Assembly: GCA_001695595.3 (NCBI GenBank)
Contig: MBPM02000169.1
Span: forward strand, 1-64,000
Source: Plasmopara viticola
Lineage: Eukaryota > Oomycota > Peronosporomycetes > Peronosporales > Peronosporaceae
Direction: 5' to 3'
DNA length: 64,000 nt
A program made the position numbers and the translations under genes. Of the stretch, positions 12,802-24,738 are shown piece after piece (the first letter of the stretch is position 1; each line of letters starts with the position of its first letter). Below the pieces are notes generated by a model. The model worked only from the letters and a program-made list of their open reading frames with translations. It did not search any database and was not told the DNA's origin.

Positions 12802-15731
12802 GTTTCAAGGCCGTGAGTCGCATCAACTCTTGATAAAGATCATTTTCACTTGGTTATGGCTCCGACGTATGCGCATGCCTTAAAAGACACATTGTGCTGT
12901 TCAGAGGGCGTAAGACGTTCCAGCGTTTCAAAGAGATCATTACTCCCAAAGTTTTGAATCCAACGCGTTCGTTCTTCTCAAGGTAGGTTGTGCTATTTGA
13001 AGACTGTGAGACGTCTCAATTTTTAACGGTCTATTATTTTTGAAGATGTGACCTTAAGGCCACAATGTATGTAACCGAGGATATTTTGTGCTGTTTTGAG
13101 TCTATATGACGTCTCAGCTGCTTTGAAGGATCGGTAATCATTAGCTTTTGTCTCGAATTGATTTGCGCATGTCAAAAAATAAAACAAAGCATGCTTATTT
13201 GGGGTCTGGAAAGGTCCAAGCTCTTTGAGACGATCATTATGATTTTTAGGTGATGGCTCTATCGCGTTTCTAAGCGTCTGGACAGACAAACCGTGCTGTG
13301 TTGAGGCGATGGGACTACTGGGCTCCTTGTAGGGTCATTATTTACTAAATTTTGGCTCTAACACGTCTGTACGTGCCTAAGAAAACAGATCATACTGAGG
13401 CCGTGAGTCGCTTCGGCTCTAAATAAAAAGGTAATTTTCACTTAAATAAGACTATAACGTCTGCGCATGCCTTAAAGGCATATTGTGCTGTTCACAGGCC
13501 GTGAGACATTCCAGCTTTTGAAAGGAATCATTAATTCCAAAGTAATGAAGTAAGCCAGTTTGTTTCTCTCAAGGAAGGTAGATCGTGCTGTTCTTAGCCT
13601 ACGAGACGTCACAGTATTCCAATCGGTTCACTTGAAAAAATGGCATTCACTCATCAATCAACGAGGATATAAAGTGCTGTTTAAGGTCTATGTGACGTCT
13701 CAGCTGCTTAGAAAGATCGGACATTTTCGGGTTTAGCTCTAACGCACCTGCGCATGTCCAAAAAGACAGAGCATGTTCTTCTGAGGTCGTGAAAGGTCTC
13801 AGCTCTTCGAGACGATCATTATTCATTCAGCAATGAATTTATCGCGTCTGTAAGCGTCTGACAGACAGACCGTGATGTGTTGAGGCCGTGGAACGTACAG
13901 GCTTCTTAATAGGATCATTATATACTAACGTATGGCTCTAATTTGTCTTTACATGCCTAAAAAAACAGATCATACTGTTCCAAGCCGTGAGTCGCATCAA
14001 CTCTTGATAAAGATCATTTTCACTTGATTATGGCTCCGACGTATACGCATGCCTTAAGAGACATGTTGTGCTGTTCAGAGGGCGTAAGACGTTCCAGCGT
14101 TTCAAAGAGATCATTACTCCCAAAGTTTTGAATCCAACGCGTTCGTTCTTCTCAAGGTAGGTTGTGCTATTTGAAGACTGTGAGACGTCACAATTTTTAA
14201 CGGTCTGTTATTTTTGAAGGTATGACCTTAAGGCCTCAATGTATATAATCGAGGATATATTGTGCTGTTTTGAGTCTATGTGACGTCTCAGCTGCTTTGA
14301 AGAATCGATAATCTTTTGTTCGGCACAAACGCATCTGCGCATGTCCAAGGAAGCAAATTGTGATATTTTGAGCTCGTGAAAGGTCTCAGCTCTTCGAGAC
14401 GATCATTGTTCCCTTAGTAATGGCTCTATCGCGCCTCTTTAGAGTCTGGGAGGACAGACCATGCTATCTTGAGGCGTTGAAGCGTCTCAGCTCCTCAAAA
14501 GAAAACTATTTTCAAAGTTATGGCTCTAACACGTCTGTACGTGCCTTACAAAACAGATCGTACCATTGTAAGGACGTGAGTCGCTTTAACTCTCGATTAA
14601 GATCATTTGACTTAGTTATGGCTCCAACGTCTGCGCATGCCTAAAAAGACATATTGTGCTTTTTAGAGGCCGTGAGACATTCTACCTCTTAAAGAGATCC
14701 TTTTCCCCGAAGCTATTCCTCCAACGCATTGTGTTTCTCAAGGAAAGGTGTGCTATTTTAAGACCGTGAGACGCCTAAATTTCTTTAACGGTTTATTATT
14801 CTTAAAGATATGGCACTAACGTGTCTTTGTAAGTCAACAAGGATATATTGTGCTGTTTTGAGTCTTTTGGGCGTCTCAGCTTTTTTTAAGGATCGGTAAT
14901 ATTTTTTGTCCCGAACGCATCTGCGCATGTCCAAATAGAACAAAGCATGCTTATTTGAGGTCGTGAAAGGTCCCATCTCTTCGAGACGATCATTCTTTTC
15001 TTAGTAATGGCTCTATCGCGTCTTAAGCGTCTGGACAGACAGATTGTGCTGTGTTGAGGCGGTGGGACTTCCGGGTTCCTCGAAGGGTCATTACTTTTTA
15101 GATTTTGGCTCGAACACATTTGTACGTGCCCAAGAAAACTGATCATATTGTTCCGAGGCCGTGAGTCGCTTCAGCTCTTGAAAGAGATAATTTTCATTTA
15201 AATATGGATTCAATGTCTGCGCATGCCTTAAAGGCATATTGTGCTGTTCAGAGGCCGAGAGACGTTCCAGCTTTTAGAAGGAAGCATTAATTCCAAAGTT
15301 ATGAATCTAATATGCTTGTTCTTCTCAAGGAAGGTAGATCATGCTTTTCTGAGCCCACGAGACGTCACAGTATTCCAATCGGTATATTATGAAAATATGG
15401 CATTCACTCGTCTATGTATGTCAACAAGAGCTGTTTAAATATATGCGACGTCTCAGCTGCTTGAAAATATCAGACATCATAGGGTTTAGCTTGAACGCAT
15501 CTGCGCATGTCCAAAAAGACAGAGCATGCTCTTCTGAGGTCGTGAAAGGTGTCAGCTCTTCGAGACGATCATTATTCATTCAGCAATGAACTTATCGCGT
15601 CTGTAAGCGTCTGGACAGACAGACCGTGCTGTGTTGAGGCCGTGAAATGTTTCCGGCTTCTTAATAGGATCATTATTTACTAATGTATGGTTTTAAGGCG
15701 TCTGTTCATGCCTCATAAAACAGATCATACT
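12802..15731. repeat. Higher-order unit 6 (full, 2930 bp)
   Basis: Complete unit. It keeps several bases that other units have lost, which makes it the longest full copy seen here. Confidence 0.93.
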
Positions 15732-17143
15732 GTTTCAAGGCCGCACCTGCGCATGTCCAAAAAGACATAGCATGCTATTCTGAGGTCGTGAAAGGTCTCA
15801 GCTCTTCGAGACGATCATTATTCATTCAGCAATGAATTTATCGCGTCTGTTAGCGTCTAGACAGACAGACCGTGATGTGTTGAGGCCGTGGGACGTATAG
15901 GCTTCTTAATAGGATCATTATATACTAACGTATGGCTCTAATTTGTCTTTACATGCCTAAAAAACCAGATCATACTGTTCCAAGCCGTGAGACGCATCAA
16001 CTCTTGATGAAGATCATTTTCACTTGATTATGGCTCCAACGTCTGCGCATGCCTCAAAAGACATATTGTTCTTTTTAGAGGCCGTGAGACATTCTACCTC
16101 TTAAAGAGATCCGTTTCCCCGAAGCTATTCCTCCAACGCATTGTGTTTCTCAAGGAAAGGTGTGCTATTTTAAGACCGTGAGACGCCTAAATTTCTTTAA
16201 CGGTTTATTATTCTTAAAGATATGGCACTAACGTGTCTTTGTAAGTCAACAAGGATATATTGTGCTGTTTTGAGTCTTTTGGGCGTCTCAGCTTTTTTTA
16301 AGGATCGGTAATATTTTTTGTCCCGAATGCATCTGCGCATGTCCAAATAGAACAAAGCATGCTTATTTGAGGTCGTGAAAGGTCCCATCTCTTCGAGACG
16401 ATCATTCTTTTCTTAGTAATGGCTCTATCGCGTCTTTAAGCGTCTGGACAGACAGATTGTGCTGTGTTGAGGCGGTGGGACTTCCGGGCTCCTCGAAGGG
16501 TCATAATTTTTTAAATTTTGGCTCGAACACATTTGTACGTGCCAAAGAAAACTGATCATATTGTTCCGAGGCCGTGAGTCGCTTCAGCTTCTGAAAGAGA
16601 TAATTTTCATTTAAATATGGATTCAATGTCTGCGCATGCCTTAAAGGCATATTGTGCTGTTCAGAGGCCGAGAGACGTTCCAGCTTTTAGAAGGAAGCAT
16701 TAATTCCAAAGTTATGAATCCAATATGCTTGTTCTTCTCAAGGAAGGTAGATCATGCTTTTCTGAGCCCACGAGACGTCACAGTATTCCAATCGGTATAT
16801 TATGAAAATATGGCATTCACTCGTCTATGTATGTCAACAAGAGCTGTATAAATATATGCGACGTCTCAGCTGCTTGAAAATATCAGACATCATAGGGTTT
16901 AGCTTGAACGCATCTGCGCATGTCCAAAAAGACAGAGCATGCTCTTCTGAGGTCGTGAAAGGTGTCAGCTCTTCGAGACGATCATTATTCATTCAGCAAT
17001 GAATTTATCGCGTCTGTAAGCGTCTGGACAGACAGACCGTGCTGTGTTGAGGCCGTGGAACGCTCAGGCTTCTTAATAGGATCATTATTTACTTATGTAT
17101 GGTTTTAAGGCGTCTGTTCATGCCTCATAAAACAGATCATACT
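15732..17143. repeat. Higher-order unit 7 (irregular deletion, 1412 bp)
   Basis: Two deletion junctions. At about 15741 the first ~10 bases of monomer 1 ('gtttcaaggcc') jump into the middle of a monomer ten places further on ('gcacctgcgcatgtcc'), out of register and with only a base or two of shared sequence. At about 16035 monomer-13-like sequence ('cacttgattatggctcc') passes in register into monomer 19 ('aacgtctgcgcatgcctc'). The rest follows the normal unit to its end. Confidence 0.88.
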
Positions 17144-20066
17144 GTTTCAAGGCCGTGAGTCGCATCAACTCTTGATAAAGATCATTTTCACTTGGTTATG
17201 GCTCCGACGTATGCGCATGCCTTAAAAGACACATTGTGTTGTTCAGAGGACGTAAGACGTTCCAGCGTTTCAAAGAGATCATTACTCCCAAAGTTTTGAA
17301 TCCAACGCGTTCGTTCTTCTCAAGGTAGGATGTGTTATTTGAAGACTGTGAGACGTCTCAATTTTTAACGGTCTATTATTTTTGAAGATATGACCTTAAG
17401 GCCACAATGTATGTAACCGAGGATATTTTGTGCTGTTTTGAGTCTATATGACGTCTCAGCTGCTTTGGAGGATCGGTAACATTAGCTTTTGTCTCGAATT
17501 GACTTGCGCATGTCAAAAAATAAAACAAAGCATGCTTATTTGGGGTCTTGAAAGGTCCAAGCTCTTTGAGACGATCATTATGTTTTCTAGGTAATGGCTC
17601 TATCGCGTCTCTAAGCGTCTGGACAGACAAACCGTGCTGTGTTGAGGCGATGGGACTACTGGGCTCCTTGTAGGGTCATTATTTACTAAATTTTGGCTCT
17701 AACACGTCTGTACGTGCCTAAGAAAACAGATCATACTGAGGCCGTGAGTCGCTTCGGCTCTAAATAAAAAGGTAATTTTCACTTAAATAAGACTATAACG
17801 TCTGCGCATGCCTTAAAGGCATATTGTGCTGTTCACAGGCCGTGAGACATTCCAGCTTTTGAAAGGAATCATTAATTCCAAAGTAATGAAGTAAGCCAGT
17901 TTGTTTCTCTCAAGGAAGGTAGATCGTGCTGTTCTTAGCCTACGAGACGTCACAGTATTCCAATCGGTTCACTTGAAAAAATGGCATTCACTCATCAATC
18001 AACGAGGATATAAAGGGCTGTTTAAGGTCTATGTGACGTCTCAGCTGCTTGAAAAGATCGGACATTTCGGGTTTAGCTCGAACGCACCTGCGCATGTCCA
18101 AAAAGACAGAGCATGCTCTTCTGAGGTCGTGAAAGGTGTCAGCTCTTCGAGACGATCATTATTCATTCAGCAATGAATTTATCGCGTCTGTAAGCGTCTA
18201 GACAGACAGACCGTGATGTGTTGAGGCCGTGGAACGTATAGGCTTCTTAATAGGATCATTATATACTAACGTATGGCTCTAATTTGTCTTTACATGCCTA
18301 AAAAAACAGATCATACTGTTCCAAGGCCGTGAGTCGCATCAACTCTTGATAAAGATCATTTTCACTTGATTATGGCTCCGACGTATCATGCCTTAAAAGA
18401 CATATTCTGCTGTTCAGAGGGCGTAAGACGTTCCAGCGTTTCAAAGAGATCATTACTCTCAAAGTTTGAATCCAACGCGTTCGTGCTTCTCAAGGTAGGT
18501 TGTGCTATTTGAAGACTGTGAGACGTCACAATTTTTAACGGTCTGTTATTTTTGAAGGTATGACCTTAAGGCCTCAATGTATATAATCGAGGATATATTG
18601 TGCTGTTTTGAGTCTATGTGACGTCTCAGCTGCTTTAAAGAAACGATAATCTTTTTTTCGGCACAAACGCATCTGCGCATGTCCAAGGAAGCAAATCGTG
18701 ATATTTTGAGCTCGTGAAAGGTCTCAGCTCTTCGAGACGATCATTGTTCCCTTAGTAATGGCTCCATCGCGCCTCTTTAGAGTCTGGGTGGACAGACCAT
18801 GCTATCTTGAGGCGTTGAAGCGTCTCAGCTCCTCAAAAGAAAATATTTTTAAAGTTATGGCTCTAACACGTCTGTACGTGCCTTACAAAACAGATCGTAC
18901 CATTGTAAGGACGTGAGTCGCTTTAACTCTCGATTAAGATCATTTGACTTAGTTATGCCTCCAACGTCTGCGCATGCCTAAAAAGACATATTGTGCTTTT
19001 TAGAGGCCGTGAGACATTCTATCTCTTAAAGAGATCCTTTTCCCCGAAGCTATTCCACCAACGCATTGTGTTTCTCAAGGAAAGGTGTGCTATTTTAAGG
19101 CCGTGAGACGCCTTAATTTCTTTAACGGTTTATTATTCATAAAGGTATGGCACTAATGTGTCTTTGTAAGTCAACAAGGATATATTGTGCTGTTTTGAGT
19201 CTTTTGGGCGTCTCAGCTTTTTTTAAGGATTGGTAATATTTTTTGTCCCGAACGCATCTGCGCATGTCCAAATAGAACAAAGCATGCTTATTTGAGGTCG
19301 TGAAAGGTCCCATCTCTTCGAGACGATCATTCTTTTCTTAGTAATGGCTCTATCGCGTCTTTAAGCGTCTGGACAGACAGATTGTGCTGTGTTGAGGCGT
19401 TGGGACTTCCGGGTTCCTCGAAGGGTCATTATTTTTTAATTTTGGCTCGAACACATTTGTACGTGCCAAGAAAACTGATCATATTGTTCCGAGGCCGTGA
19501 GTCGCTTCAGCTCTTGAAAGAGATAATTTTCATTTAAATATGGATTCAATGTCTGCGCATGCCTTAAAGGCATATTGTGCTGTTCAGAGGCCGAGAGACG
19601 TTCCAGCTTTTAGAAGGAAGCATTAATTCCAAAGTTATGAATCTAATATGCTTGTTCTTCTCAAGGAAGGTAGATCATGCTTTTCTGAGCCCACGAGACG
19701 TCACAGTATTCCAATCGGTATATTATGAAAATATGGCATTCACTCGTCTATGTATGTCAACAAGAGCTGTATAAATATACGCGACGTCTCAGCTGCTTGA
19801 AAATATCAGACATCATAGGGTTTAGCTTGAACGCATCTGCGCATGTCCAAAAAGACAGAGCATGCTCTTCTGAGGTCGTGAAAGGTGTCAGCTCTTCGAG
19901 ACGATCATTATTCATTCAGCAATGAATTTATCGCGTCTGTAAGCGTCTGGACAGACAGACCGTGCTGTGTTGAGGCCGTGGAACGTTCAGGCTTCTTAAT
20001 AGGATCATTATTTACTAATGTATGGTTTTAAGGCGTCTGTTCATGCCTCATAAAACAGATCATACT
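17144..20066. repeat. Higher-order unit 8 (full, 2923 bp)
   Basis: Complete unit with private variants shared with units 9 and 11: 'gtgttgttcagaggacg' (17237) and 'aaagggctgtttaagg' (18013). It also carries 'cgacgtatcatgcc' (18380), a small deletion found again only in unit 11. Confidence 0.92.
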
Positions 20067-22987
20067 GTTTCAAGGCCGTGAGTCGCATCAACTCTTGATA
20101 AAGATCATTTTCACTTGGTTATGGCTCCGACGTATGCGCATGCCTTAAAAGACACATTGTGTTGTTCAGAGGACGTAAGACGTTCCAGCGTTTCAAAAAG
20201 ATCATTACTCCCAAAGTTTTGAATCCAACGCGTTCGTTCTTCTCAAGGTAGGTGTGCTATTTGAAGACTGTGAGACGTCTCAATTTTTAACGGTCTATTA
20301 TTTTTGAAGATATGACCTTAAGGCCACAATGTATGTAACCGAGGATATTTTGTGCTGTTTTGAGTCTATATGACGTCTCAGCTGCTTTGAAGGATCGGTA
20401 ATCATTAGCTTTTGTCTCGAATTGATTTGCGCATGTCAAAAAATAAAACAAAGCATGCTTATTTGGGGTCTTGAAAGGTCCAAGCTCTTTGAGACGATCA
20501 TTATGTTTTCTAGGTAATGGCTCTATCGCGTCTCTAAGCGTCTGGACAGACAAACCGTGCTGTGTTGAGGCGATGGGACTACTGGGCTCCTTGTAGGGTC
20601 ATTATTTACTAAATTTTGGCTCTAACACGTCTGTACGTGCCTAAGAAAACAGATCATACTGAGGCCGTGAGTCGCTTCGGCTCTAAATAAAAAGGTAATT
20701 TTCACTTAAATAAGACTATAACGTCTGCGCATGCCTTAAAGGCATATTGTGCTGTTCACAGGCCGTGAGACATTCCAGCTTTTGAAAGGAATCATTAATT
20801 CCAAAGTAATGAAGTAAGCCAGTTTGTTTCTCTCAAGGAAGGTAGATCGTGCTGTTCTTAGCCTACGAGACGTCACAGTATTCCAATCGGTTCACTTGAA
20901 AAAATGGCATTCACTCATCAATCAACGAGGATATAAAGGGCTGTTTAAGGTCTATGTGACGTCTCAGCTGCTTGAAAAGATCGGACATTTTCGGGTTTAG
21001 CTCGAACGCACCTGCGCATGTCCAAAAAGACAGAGCATGCTCTTCTGAGGTCGTGAAAGGTCTCAGCTCTTCGAGACGATCATTATTCATTCAGCAATGA
21101 ATTTATCGCGTCTGTAAGCGTCTAGACAGACAGACCGTGATGTGTTGAGGCCGTGGAACGTATAGGCTTCTTAATAGGATCATTATATACTAACGTATGG
21201 CTCTAATTTGTCTTTACATGCCTAAAAAACAGATCATACTGTTCCAAGGCCGTGAGTCGCATCAACTCTTGATACAGAATATTTTTACTTGATTATGGCT
21301 CCGACGTATACGCATGCCTTAAAAGACACATTGTGCTGTTCAGAGGGCGTAAGACGTTCCAGCGTTTCAAAGAGATCATTACTCCAAAGTTTGAATCCAA
21401 CGCGTTCGTGCTTCTCAAGGTAGGTTGTGCTATTTGAAGACTGTGAGACGTCACAATTTTTAACGGTCTGTTTTTTGAAGGTATGACCTTAAGGCCTCAA
21501 TGTATATAATCGAGGATATATTGTGCTGTTTTGAGTCTATGTGACGTCTCAGCTGCTTTAAGAATCGATAATCTTTTTTCGGCACAAACGCATCTGCGCA
21601 TGTCCAAGGAAGCAAATCGTGATATTTTGAGCTCGTGAAAGGTCTCAGCTCTTCGAGACGATCATTGTTCCCTTAGTAATGGCTCCATCGCGCCTCTTTA
21701 GAGTCTGGGTGGACAGACCATGCTATCTTGAGGCGTTGAAGCGTCTCAGCTCCTCAAAAGAAAACTATTTTTAAGTTATGGCTCTAACACGTCTGTATGT
21801 GTTTTATAAAACAGATCGTACCATTGTAAGGACGTGAGTCGCTTTAACTCTCGATTAAGATCATTTGACTTAGTTATGCCTCCAACGTCTGCGCATGCCT
21901 AAAAAGACATATTGTGCTTTTTAGAGGCCGTGAGACATTCTATCTCTTAAAGAGATCCTTTTCCCCGAAGCTATTCCACCAACGCATTGTGTTTCTCAAG
22001 GAAAGGTGTGCTATTTTAAGGCCGTGAGGCGCCTTCATCTCTTTAACGGTTTAATTTTCATAAAGGTATGGCACTAATGTGTCTTTGTAAGTCAACAAGG
22101 ATATATTGTGCTGTTTTGAGTCTTTTGGGCGTCTCAGCTTTTTTTAAGGATTGGTAATATTTTTTGTCCCGAACGCATCTGCGCATGTCCAAATAGAACA
22201 AAGCATGCTTATTTGAGGTCGTGAAAGGTCCCATCTCTTCGAGACGATCATTCTTTTCTTAGTAATGGCTCTATCGCGTCTTTAAGCGTCTGGACAGACA
22301 GATTGTGCTGTGTTGAGGCGGTGGGACTTCCGGGTTCCTCGAAGGGTCATTATTTTTTAAATTTTGGCTCGAACACATTTGTACGTGCCAAAGAAAACTG
22401 ATCATATTGTTCCGAGGCCGTGAGTCGCTTCAGCTCTTGAAAGAGATAATTTTCATTTAAATATGGATTCAATGTCTGCGCATGCCTTAAAGGCATATTG
22501 TGCTGTTCAGAGGCCGAGAGACGTTCCAGCTTTTAGAAGGAAGCATTAATTCCAAAGTTATGAATCCAATATGCTTGTTCTTCTCAAGGGAGGTAGATCA
22601 TGCTTTTCTGAGCCCACGAGACGTCACAGTATTCCAATCGGTATATTATGAAAATATGGCATTCACTCGTCTATGTATGTCAACAAGAGCTGTATAAATA
22701 TATGCGACGTCTCAGCTGCTTGAAAATATCAGACATCATAGGGTTTAGCTTGAACGCATCTGCGCATGTCCAAAAAGACAGAGCATGCTCTTCTGAGGTC
22801 GTGAAAGGTGTCAGCTCTTCGAGACGATCATTATTCATTCAGCAATGAATTTATCGCGTCTGTAAGCGTCTGGACAGACAGACCGTGCTGTGTTGAGGCC
22901 GTGGAACGTCAGGCTTCTTAATAGGATCATTATTTACTATGTATGGTTTTAAGGCGTCTGTTCATGCCTCATAAAACAGATCATACT
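20067..22987. repeat. Higher-order unit 9 (full, 2921 bp)
   Basis: Complete unit. It shares 'gtgttgttcagagg' and 'aaagggctgtttaagg' with units 8 and 11 and 'tctgtatgtgttttataaaa' (21793) with unit 10, but lacks the 'cgtatcatgcc' deletion of units 8 and 11. Confidence 0.92.
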
Positions 22988-24738
22988 GTTTCAAGGCCGT
23001 GAGTCGCATCAACTCTTGATAAAGATCATTTTCACTTGGTTATGGCTCCGACGTATGCGCATGCCTTAAAAGACACATTGTGCTGTTCAGAGGGCGTAAG
23101 ACGTTCCAGCGTTTCAAAAAGATCATTACTCCCAAAGTTTTGAATCCGACGCGTTCGTTCTTCTCAAGGTAGGTTGTGCTATTTGAAGACTGTGAGACGT
23201 CACAATTTTTAACGGTCTGTTATTTTGAAGGTATGACCTTAAGGCCTCAATGTATATAATCGAGGATATATTGTGCTGTTTTGAGTCTATGTGACGTCTC
23301 AGCTGCTTTAAAGAAACGATAATCTTTTTTTCGGCACAAACGCATCTGCGCATGTCCAAGGAAGCAAATCGTGATATTTTGAGCTCGTGAAAGGTCTCAG
23401 CTCTTCGAGACGATCATTGTTCCCTTAGTAATGGCTCATCGCGCCTCTTTAGAGTCTGGGTGGACAGACCATGCTATCTTGAGGCGTTGAAGCGTCTCAG
23501 CTCCTCAAAAGAAAACTATTTTTAAGTTATGGCTCTAACACGTCTGTATGTGTTTTATAAAACAGATCGTACCATTGTAAGGACGTGAGTCGCTTTAACT
23601 CTCGATTAAGATCATTTGACTTAGTTATGCCTCCAACGTCTGCGCATGCCTAAAAAGACATATTGTGCTTTTTAGAGGCCGTGAGACATTCTATCTCTTA
23701 AAGAGATCCTTTTCCCCAAAGCTATTCCACCAACGCATTGTGTTTCTCAAGGAAAGGTGTGCTATTTTAAGGCCGTGAGGCGCCTTCATCTCTTTAACGG
23801 TTTAATTTTCATAAAGGTATGGCACTAATGTGTCTTTGTAAGTCAACAAGGATATATTGTGCTGTTTTGAGTCTTTTGGGCGTCTCAGCTTTTTTTAAGG
23901 ATTGGTAATATTTTTTGTCCCGAACGCATCTGCGCATGTCCAAATAGAACAAAGCATGCTTATTTGAGGTCGTGAAAGGTCCCATCTCTTCGAGACGATC
24001 ATTCTTTTCTTAGTAATGGCTCTATCGCGTCTCTAAGCGTCTGGACAGACAGATTGTGCTGTGTTGAGGCGGTGGGACTTCCGGGTTCCTCGAAGGGTCA
24101 TTATTTTTTAATTTTGGCTCGAACACATTTGTACGTGCCAAGAAAACTGATCATATTGTTCCGAGGCCGTGAGTCGCTTCAGCTCTTGAAAGAGATAATT
24201 TTCATTTAAATATGGATTCAATGTCTGCGCATGCCTTAAAGGCATATTGTGCTGTTCAGAGGCCGAGAGACGTTCCAGCTTTTAGAAGGAATCATTAATT
24301 CCAAAGTTATGAATCTAATATGCTTGTTCTTCTCAAGGAAGGTAGATCATGCTTTTCTGAGCCCACGAGACGTCACAGTATTCCAATCGGTATATTATGA
24401 AAATATGGCATTCACTCGTCTATGTATGTCAACAAGAGCTGTATAAATATATGCGACGTCTCAGCTGCTTGAAAATATCAGACATCATAGGGTTTAGCTT
24501 GAACGCATCTGCGCATGTCCAAAAAGACAGAGCATGCTCTTCTGAGGTCGTGAAAGGTGTCAGCTCTTCGAGACGATCATTATTCATTCAGCAATGAATT
24601 TATCGCGTCTGTAAGCGTCTGGACAGACAGACCGTGCTGTGTTGAGGCCGTGGAACGCTCAGGCTTCTTAATAGGATCATTATTTACTAATGTATGGTTT
24701 TAAGGCGTCTGTTCATGCCTCATAAAACAGATCATACT
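22988..24738. repeat. Higher-order unit 10 (short, three hexamers, 1751 bp)
   Basis: The unit starts normally, then in monomer 3 (about 23190, 'gagacgtcacaatttttaac') switches to the sequence of monomer 15. The loss is twelve monomers, two hexamers, in perfect register. Variants shared with unit 9 suggest it was derived from a unit-9-like parent. Confidence 0.9.
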
